Positions 58,250-64,000 of a DNA stretch of 64,000 nucleotides are shown here, piece by piece. Positions within the stretch are counted from its first letter, which is position 1, and every line of letters begins with the position of its first letter. This DNA is from Desulfovibrio sp. (GTDB lineage: Bacteria; Desulfobacterota; Desulfovibrionia; Desulfovibrionales; Desulfovibrionaceae), in the NCBI GenBank assembly GCA_017396005.1, contig JAFQNG010000093.1:27147-91146 (forward strand), in the 5' to 3' direction. The notes beneath the pieces were generated by a model, which was given only the letters and a program-made list of their open reading frames with translations, did no database searches and had not been told where the DNA came from. The translations under genes and the position numbers were made by a program.

Positions 58250-60019
58250 TCAGTTCTCGTAATAGGAACGCAGGGGCTGGCTGCGCACAGGGTGACGCAG
58301 CTTGCGCAAGGCCTTGGCCTCAATCTGGCGAATGCGTTCACGGGTGACGTTGAAGAGCTTGCCCACCTCTTCCAGAGTATGGTCACTTTTTTCAGCAATA
58401 CCAAAGCGCTTACGCAGGACCTGTTCTTCACGGGGGGTAAGATCAGCCAGTACTGCGGCCAGTTGCTCAGACAGTTTGGTATTGATGACTTCTTCGGCCG
58501 GGGCTACGGCCTTTTTGTCTTCAATAAAGTCGCCCAAGCTGGAATCCTCTTCATCACCGATGGGTGTTTCCAGCGAGATTGGTTCCTTGGCGATCTTGAG
58601 CACTTTCTTGACCTTTTCCACCGGGTATTCCATGCGCTCGGCAATTTCTTCGGGCGTGGGATCACGGCCCAGCTCCTGTACCAGATAGCGGGAGGTACGG
58701 ATGAGCTTGTTGATGGTCTCAATCATGTGTACAGGAATACGGATGGTACGAGCCTGATCGGCTATGGCGCGGGTAATGGCCTGTCGTATCCACCAGGTGG
58801 CATAGGTGGAGAACTTGTAGCCGCGTTGATATTCAAATTTGTCCACAGCCTTCATGAGGCCGATATTGCCTTCCTGTATGAGGTCGAGGAACTGCAGGCC
58901 GCGGTTGGTATATTTTTTGGCAATGGAGACTACAAGCCGCAGATTGGAGCGGATGAGTTCCTGCTTGGCACGCATAGCAGCAATATTGCCCCGTTTGATG
59001 CGCCAGAGTACCTCTTCGAGATCACCCACGTTGTGACAGCATTTTTCCTGCAGGCGTCTAGATATCTCGATTTTGCCGATGATCATTTCCTTGAAGGAGA
59101 AAAGCTCATCTACGCTGAGTTTAAGGTCGCGGGCAGCTTCTGCAGGATTAATTTCACGTTTTTCCAAGCCTTCGAACAGTGCCTGTATCTCTGCCTGAGT
59201 ACGGCCCGTAGAGAGGATATAGGCCGACAGATCTCGCTGACAGTTGTGCATCTGACGCACATAGTCTTCTACTGTTTCGATGATGCGGTCAATGAGTGTT
59301 TTTTCAAGCTTGATATCGCGTAGTCGGGTGACTATCTCTTCTTTGAAGGCCATGATTTCTTTCTGCGCGGCAGCCACACGACGCTCAAGAGTGCAGCAGT
59401 CATCCAGCTTCTTGTATATCTTGCGCTTTTTCTTGAAGACTTGCTTGATTTCGTCCAGCAGAAGAATGACACGTGAACGTTGGTTCATTTCATCTTCACT
59501 GGGGTCGTCTTCTTCTATGGTCTTGACCACGTCCTTAAGCTTGATCCGGTTTTGACGCAGGTCTTCTCCCACGTTGATGAGCTCCTCCACAGCTACGGGC
59601 ACTTCCACCAGCGCGTAGAGCACATCCTGCTCTCCCATTTCTATCTTTTTGGCTATGACCACTTCACCGTCACGATCCAGCAGCGGCACGGCGCCCATCT
59701 CTCGCAGATACATGCGTACAGGATCTGTGCTGCGGGAAGAATAGTCTGCTGAATCTTCGTCATCGGCCAGGCTCAACCCGCCATCCACCAGTTCGTCATC
59801 GGTTTCGGCGTTGGGCGAGGTAACTTTTTTGCCGTCTTTGTCGGAATCTACAATGGCGATTTCCAGCTGCTCGAAAATACCAATGATTTCTTCAAACTGT
59901 TCAGGAGTGCTCATCTCCATGGGCAGGGCTTTGTTCACTTCATCGAAGGTCAGATAGCCGGTGCCCTTGCCTTTGGCAATAAGAGATTGGATTTGTTGAA
60001 TATCTTTAAGATTGCTCAT
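58250..60019 (-). CDS. rpoD: primary sigma factor RpoD
   Basis: The housekeeping sigma-70. Of 589 residues, region 1.1 ([33 protein letters not shown]) begins the protein. The non-conserved region and 1.2 ([29 protein letters not shown]) follow, then region 2 ([66 protein letters not shown]), region 3, and region 4 with the helix-turn-helix [29 protein letters not shown]. The ATG at 60019 lies 14 bases inside the dnaG end, so dnaG and rpoD are coupled. Confidence 0.97.
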   Translation of the reverse strand: MSNLKDIQQIQSLIAKGKGTGYLTFDEVNKALPMEMSTPEQFEEIIGIFEQLEIAIVDSDKDGKKVTSPNAETDDELVDGGLSLADDEDSADYSSRSTDPVRMYLREMGAVPLLDRDGEVVIAKKIEMGEQDVLYALVEVPVAVEELINVGEDLRQNRIKLKDVVKTIEEDDPSEDEMNQRSRVILLLDEIKQVFKKKRKIYKKLDDCCTLERRVAAAQKEIMAFKEEIVTRLRDIKLEKTLIDRIIETVEDYVRQMHNCQRDLSAYILSTGRTQAEIQALFEGLEKREINPAEAARDLKLSVDELFSFKEMIIGKIEISRRLQEKCCHNVGDLEEVLWRIKRGNIAAMRAKQELIRSNLRLVVSIAKKYTNRGLQFLDLIQEGNIGLMKAVDKFEYQRGYKFSTYATWWIRQAITRAIADQARTIRIPVHMIETINKLIRTSRYLVQELGRDPTPEEIAERMEYPVEKVKKVLKIAKEPISLETPIGDEEDSSLGDFIEDKKAVAPAEEVINTKLSEQLAAVLADLTPREEQVLRKRFGIAEKSDHTLEEVGKLFNVTRERIRQIEAKALRKLRHPVRSQPLRSYYEN

Positions 60020-61733
60020 ACCCTTTCTCCAAGCTTTCCTGAAGTACGCGAAGATAATCCAAATCTGCCGCAAAGTCACCTCTGCCCATGTTCTCACGTA
60101 AGGCTGCAGAAACAGAGGATTTTTGCGCTGAAGCATAATAGGCTTCAAGGTCGCGCCGCAGACCTTCCAGCTCTTTGTCGCCACTGTCCAAAGGAGCTTT
60201 GTCAGGGCCGCGTTCGCTGAACCAAAAAGCTTTCTGACGTTCGTTGAAGTAATGGGGCGCCTGTACTCCCCATTCCTCAATAATATCCCACAACTGTCGT
60301 GCATTGGGCGACTGCAGTGCCAGGTCCGCCCCAAGGGCACGTAGATCTGCCAGACGGTCAGGGTAGCGCACGGCATAGATCATAATTTGTACATCCCGCA
60401 TGTTCTGACGGGCGCGGATAGAGAGCCTTCTATCGTCTTTGGCTGTTTTTCCAGACCTGTACTCAACTGTGCTCTGTCTGAGTACAGCCTCTGACAGCTG
60501 TAAATGTGCAGCCAGAGCAGAAGCATAGGGACTGACCAGCTCCGGCACTTCCACGCGGCTGATAAAATTACGCGCCCACTCCACGGTTTCACGCGGGGCA
60601 AGGGCCTTGAGTACATCCACACAAAAACGCAACCCGTCTGGGGCAGTAGCCTGCAAGGCTTCAAAAGCTGCAACACCCTGACCCCTCAGGAGGCTGTCGA
60701 TATCTTCCCCTTCAGGCAGCAGCACAACGTTACAAGCAAGCCCCCGCGTCAGCAGCATTTCACAGGAGCGCAGGGCAGCCTTGCGTCCAGCCCGGTCGCC
60801 ATCGAACAGCAGCATCAGGCGGGAGGCAAAACCTGAAAGACGCTTGATCTGCTCCGGGGTCAGTGCCGTACCCAGTACCCCTACGGCATTGTCATAGCCG
60901 AACTGATGCAGCGTGAGTACGTCCATATAGCCCTCTGTCAAAAGGGCACTGCCCTTGGCCGCAATGGCACATCGTGCTTGGGGCAGACCGTAAAGGTGTT
61001 CACCTTTCTTATAAATGGGAGAGTCCGAACTGTTGATGTACTTGGCTTCGTCCTCATCGCCGATAATACGGCCTCCAAAGGCAATGACCTGATTGGAGAG
61101 GTTCTTGATGGGGAAAATCATTCGCCCTCGAAAACGGTCGTACGCTCGGCCCTGGCCAGACTGCCCCAGAAGGCCTGCCTCCGCGGCCAGATGTGCGTCA
61201 AAGCCTGCACGCCGCAGGGCGTCACTCAGAGATTGCCATTCTCTTCTAGCCCATCCAAGCCCGAAGCGTTCGACTATATCCGGGCTAAGCCCACGTCTTT
61301 CCACATAGGCACGGGCTTCTGCGCCGTCTTTGCCTCGCAGGGCTGCAGCAAAATGAGCTGCAGCCAGTTCATGCATGCGCAGCATCTGCTGACGGCTGGA
61401 GCGGCGTTGTCGCTCCTCTTCTTGATATCGGGCGCCCCTCGGGTTGCGTTCAAGGTTGATACCAGTCTCTGCAGCCAGCTGCTCCAGTGTTTCTCTAAAA
61501 TCTAGACCATTGATGCGGCCATAAAAATCAAAAATATCGCCTGACGCCTGACATCCAAAACAGTAAAATATGCCCTGGTCTTCATTGACAGAAAATGAGG
61601 GCTTGCTTTCCTGATGGAAAGGGCAGGGCGCCACCCAGCGTGATCCGTTACGCTTCAGCTCCACATAGCGGCGTATCACTTCGACTATATTCAACCGTTC
61701 CTTTATGACGCGGATGGCGTCTCGGGATTGCAT
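60006..61733 (-). CDS. dnaG: DNA primase
   Basis: DnaG lays down RNA primers for replication. The 575-residue protein has the CHC2 zinc-binding domain [37 protein letters not shown] at the start, then the TOPRIM catalytic core with [36 protein letters not shown] and [16 protein letters not shown], complete acid residues included. The C-terminal helicase-binding region is short. It overlaps rpoD by 14 bases and follows mutS2. The usual rpsU is absent from this macromolecular-synthesis cluster. Confidence 0.96.
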   Translation of the reverse strand: MQSRDAIRVIKERLNIVEVIRRYVELKRNGSRWVAPCPFHQESKPSFSVNEDQGIFYCFGCQASGDIFDFYGRINGLDFRETLEQLAAETGINLERNPRGARYQEEERQRRSSRQQMLRMHELAAAHFAAALRGKDGAEARAYVERRGLSPDIVERFGLGWARREWQSLSDALRRAGFDAHLAAEAGLLGQSGQGRAYDRFRGRMIFPIKNLSNQVIAFGGRIIGDEDEAKYINSSDSPIYKKGEHLYGLPQARCAIAAKGSALLTEGYMDVLTLHQFGYDNAVGVLGTALTPEQIKRLSGFASRLMLLFDGDRAGRKAALRSCEMLLTRGLACNVVLLPEGEDIDSLLRGQGVAAFEALQATAPDGLRFCVDVLKALAPRETVEWARNFISRVEVPELVSPYASALAAHLQLSEAVLRQSTVEYRSGKTAKDDRRLSIRARQNMRDVQIMIYAVRYPDRLADLRALGADLALQSPNARQLWDIIEEWGVQAPHYFNERQKAFWFSERGPDKAPLDSGDKELEGLRRDLEAYYASAQKSSVSAALRENMGRGDFAADLDYLRVLQESLEKGYEQS

Positions 61734-61772
61734 TGCCTTGCTCCTGCGCCTCCACTTTACAGAGGCGCTCTG

Positions 61773-64000
61773 CTAACGCAGATTGACTATGGTCATGCCG
61801 TCGCCGCCCCTGTCTTCAGGCGCAAGGACGAAAGTTTCCACAGACGGGAATCCTCGCAGAAAATCATGCACCTGGCGGCGCAACACTCCTGTACCCCGCC
61901 CGTGTATGATCTCCACTTCCGGTGAGCCTGACAGCAGAGCCTTGTCTAGAAAACGTTCTACTTCTGCTAGGGCCTGATCAGCCCGCATGCCGCGCAGGTC
62001 AAGTCGCAGGGCAAGTCCTTTACGCGCAGGTTGTGTAATAGTGCCGGCAGCTTTGGGGGCACTCTGGGTAGTGCAGCGCAGGTGCTGCATTTCAGCCCAG
62101 ATACTGACACCATTCATTTCAAGGCGTACCCGTTTGCGCCGCTCGTCCACATCCGTAATACGGCCGCTCTTTCTGAAGACACTGTGCAGCACGGTCTGGC
62201 CGAGAACAAAATGATCAGGCCTGGGCAGTACAGAGACAGCTTCTTCTTTTGGTGCAGGTGCCAGGCTGGCCCGCAGGCGCGACATTTCTTTCAGAGCCTG
62301 CTTGGAGGTTACTCGGTTTTCCTTCCATGCACGCATCAGTTCCGCTGCATGGCCGCGCACCTCCTCGTGCAGACGTGTACGTTCCTTCTCCAGCTGGTCA
62401 CGCATCTTTTGTATACCCTGCCGGACTTTTTCCTGTTCTTTCCGTAATGTTGCCAGCTCTTCCTCTCGTTGTGCAGCCAGACAATTGAGTCTTTCCAGTA
62501 ACTGCGTAGCATCCTGCCCATCCTGCAGGAGGTAGTGTTCAGCGCGGCGCAGGATGGCTTGGGGCAAATTGTGTTCTCGCGCTACATCCAGGGCCTGACT
62601 GGAACCTACCTGGTCGTAAGCTAGGCGAAAAAGTGGCCGCTTGGTGTTTGGGTCAAAGAGCATGGAGGCCGCGCGAACCCTTTCGCGCGTCAGCGCGTAA
62701 GATTTGAGGGCCGGAAAATGCGTGGCTGCCAGTACAAAAGTATGTTTGCTTAGCAATTCGTCAAGTACGGCCTGAGCCAGTGCTGCACCCTGGGCCGGGT
62801 CAGTGCCTGCGCCGAATTCGTCAAGCAATACAAGGCCGTTCTGATCAAGGTGTTTCCAAGCTTTTGCCAGATGATCTATCTGTGCTGTAAATGTAGAAAC
62901 ATTATCGTCAAGGCTTTGCTCATCGCCAATAAAGGCGTCCATGCGATCAAACCAGGGCAGGTGTGAACCGGCTTCTACAGGCACGGGCAGGCCGCTAAGC
63001 ACCATAACGGCGATAAGGCCCAGTGTTTTCAGACAGACGGTCTTTCCGCCCGCATTGCCGCCTGTAATCACCAGAGCGCGTTCGCCCGGTCGTAGTACTA
63101 TGTCCAGCGGACGCACAGGCTGGCTGCCGTCCTTGGCCCGGATTAAAGCAAGAAGCGGATGGCGGGCCTGCACCAGATGTATGCCTTCTGCTTCTGGAGC
63201 AAGAGCAATGGACCGTCCCTGGAAAACCTCGGCCAAATGGCGTTTTGCTTGCAGCAGGTCAAGCTGTGCCAGCAAATTCAGCGCAGCTCTTGTGCCAGGC
63301 AGTTCGGCCCGCAGCAGATCTAGCAGATAGGCCAGAATTCTGCGTTCTTCTTCTCGCTCTTCGTGCTTGAGTTCCTGCAGATGATTGTTAATCTCCACCA
63401 GAAACATGGGCTCGAAATAGCAGGTTTCACCTGTCTGAGACCAGTCATGGATGATACCCTGCATGCGCCCCTTGAAATTGGTTTTGAGCGGCAGCACATA
63501 GCGGTCAGAAGAAAGCGTCATGAAGTTATCCTGCAAATACGCCACTATATTGTATTGCAGGGCATAGTCCTTGACCTTGCGCATGCAGCTCTGATGCAGA
63601 CGGCGCAACTCACCACGCAGACGGTAGAGTTCAGGGGAGCTTTCGTCCCTGATGAGGCCGTCATCAGAGATACATCGCGTCAACGCTGCTGTTAGCTGTA
63701 CTGCCAGTGGTGCCTCTCGAATCATGGCCAGCAGATGCGGCCAGTGTGCAGGCCCTTCTGGAACGTCAATGGCATCACAGGCGCTTTGGGCCAAGCGTAA
63801 CATTTGCCGTAAAGCCCAGAAAGCGTCTACGTCCAGGTGCAGTCGTGTATGTATCGCTGCATCCAGCAGTCCCCCAACGTCTGGAAAGGACGATAGAGTA
63901 AAGGAACGTCCTGAAATACCAAGATGGGCGGCCCAGACCGTGCTTTCTTCATACAGACGCATTGCCAAGGCTACTGACGCGGCGTCAGACAGAGGGGTGA
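61773..64000 (-). CDS. mutS2: MutS2 endonuclease with Smr domain (5' end outside window)
   Basis: MutS2 suppresses recombination and rescues collided ribosomes in some bacteria. At least 741 residues of the reading frame are present; it stays open to the right edge (SDAASVALAM precedes RLYEEST), so the apparent start at 63968 is internal. The ATPase has Walker A ITGGNAGGKTVCLKTLGL, with Gly-Gly-Asn-Ala where most relatives have Gly-Pro-Asn-Thr, then LVLLDEFGAGTDPAQGAALAQAVL and ATHFPALKSYAL. A coiled coil follows and the Smr nuclease domain LDLRGMRADQALAEVERFLDKAL ... EIIHGRGTGVLRRQVHDFL ends it. It is the first of mutS2-dnaG-rpoD. Confidence 0.95.
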   Translation of the reverse strand, partial: TPLSDAASVALAMRLYEESTVWAAHLGISGRSFTLSSFPDVGGLLDAAIHTRLHLDVDAFWALRQMLRLAQSACDAIDVPEGPAHWPHLLAMIREAPLAVQLTAALTRCISDDGLIRDESSPELYRLRGELRRLHQSCMRKVKDYALQYNIVAYLQDNFMTLSSDRYVLPLKTNFKGRMQGIIHDWSQTGETCYFEPMFLVEINNHLQELKHEEREEERRILAYLLDLLRAELPGTRAALNLLAQLDLLQAKRHLAEVFQGRSIALAPEAEGIHLVQARHPLLALIRAKDGSQPVRPLDIVLRPGERALVITGGNAGGKTVCLKTLGLIAVMVLSGLPVPVEAGSHLPWFDRMDAFIGDEQSLDDNVSTFTAQIDHLAKAWKHLDQNGLVLLDEFGAGTDPAQGAALAQAVLDELLSKHTFVLAATHFPALKSYALTRERVRAASMLFDPNTKRPLFRLAYDQVGSSQALDVAREHNLPQAILRRAEHYLLQDGQDATQLLERLNCLAAQREEELATLRKEQEKVRQGIQKMRDQLEKERTRLHEEVRGHAAELMRAWKENRVTSKQALKEMSRLRASLAPAPKEEAVSVLPRPDHFVLGQTVLHSVFRKSGRITDVDERRKRVRLEMNGVSIWAEMQHLRCTTQSAPKAAGTITQPARKGLALRLDLRGMRADQALAEVERFLDKALLSGSPEVEIIHGRGTGVLRRQVHDFLRGFPSVETFVLAPEDRGGDGMTIVNLR

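Noticed and set aside
58004-59323. 439-residue plus-strand open frame across rpoD
   Set aside because: Antisense to rpoD and the nuclease gene; Phe/Gly-rich shadow reading with no supporting start site.
1-64000. CRISPR arrays, insertion sequences, rRNA operons, intact prophage
   Set aside because: No repeated spacers, transposase-like proteins or rRNA sequence were seen on either strand.

Overview
The window comes from a Gram-negative, strictly anaerobic bacterium, most likely a member of the Desulfovibrionaceae (Desulfovibrio/Bilophila group). The reasons are a tol-pal envelope operon; a coenzyme-B12-dependent (class II) ribonucleotide reductase as the only RNR seen; a RACo/RamA-type corrinoid-protein activator; a cluster of MinD-type ATPases and NifX-like proteins resembling the Desulfovibrio orange-protein (ORP) genes; the mutS2-dnaG-rpoD order; and a tmRNA tag of ANNDYEYACAA. 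Assignment to a genus is inference.

Layout. 1-2.1 kb: carB (its 5' part lies outside the window) and carA. CarA is unusual because the catalytic Cys and Glu of its glutaminase site are both Gly. 2.2-3.0 kb: two small exported proteins. 3.0-3.6 kb: a degraded coiled-coil gene remnant and the tmRNA gene ssrA. 3.8-8.8 kb: tolQ-tolR-tolA-(extra TonB-like gene)-tolB-pal. 9.1-14.6 kb: two translationally coupled glycosyltransferases, a RACo-like ferredoxin/ASKHA protein and an Rsm22-like methyltransferase. 14.7-17.0 kb: nrdJ. 17.0-24.6 kb, mostly minus strand: a thioesterase, Tim44-like and DUF4198-like envelope proteins, ComF, a flavodoxin-fold protein, an MBL hydrolase, a DUF486 membrane protein, an RlmI-like methyltransferase and a large membrane-anchored unknown. 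24.6-28.2 kb: nadC-nadA-nadB, the complete de novo route to nicotinate mononucleotide, divergent from mgtE. 29.7-31.4 kb: two FlgO-like proteins around a small TPR-like protein.

31.6-40.4 kb, plus strand: ispG, proS, then the tightly overlapped series xseA-(M23 peptidase)-xseB-ispA-dxs-mobA, which links isoprenoid precursor synthesis (IspG, Dxs, IspA) with exonuclease VII and molybdenum-cofactor nucleotide transfer. A small cytochrome c and tRNA-Leu(CAA) follow. 41.3-47.3 kb, minus strand: a YhaO/YhaN (SbcD/SbcC-like) nuclease-ATPase pair and a TPR protein. 47.4-50.4 kb, plus strand: the ORP-like cluster (NifX-like, two ferredoxin-containing MinD ATPases, a second NifX-like protein and a receiver-like protein). 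50.6-54.8 kb: an unknown, panD, a DnaJ-like protein, a YkgJ cysteine-cluster protein and a GT-C-type membrane glycosyltransferase. 54.9-64.0 kb, minus strand: an AT-rich unknown, a sodium:solute symporter with a 41-residue accessory membrane protein, an unknown, a secreted thermonuclease, rpoD, dnaG and mutS2 (which runs off the right edge).

No insertion sequences, CRISPR arrays, rRNA genes or intact prophage were seen. The best leads for something undescribed are the glutaminase-dead CarA, the compact ORP-like cluster, the duplicated TonB-domain protein inside the tol operon, and the palindrome and attenuator-like hairpin between nadC and mgtE.
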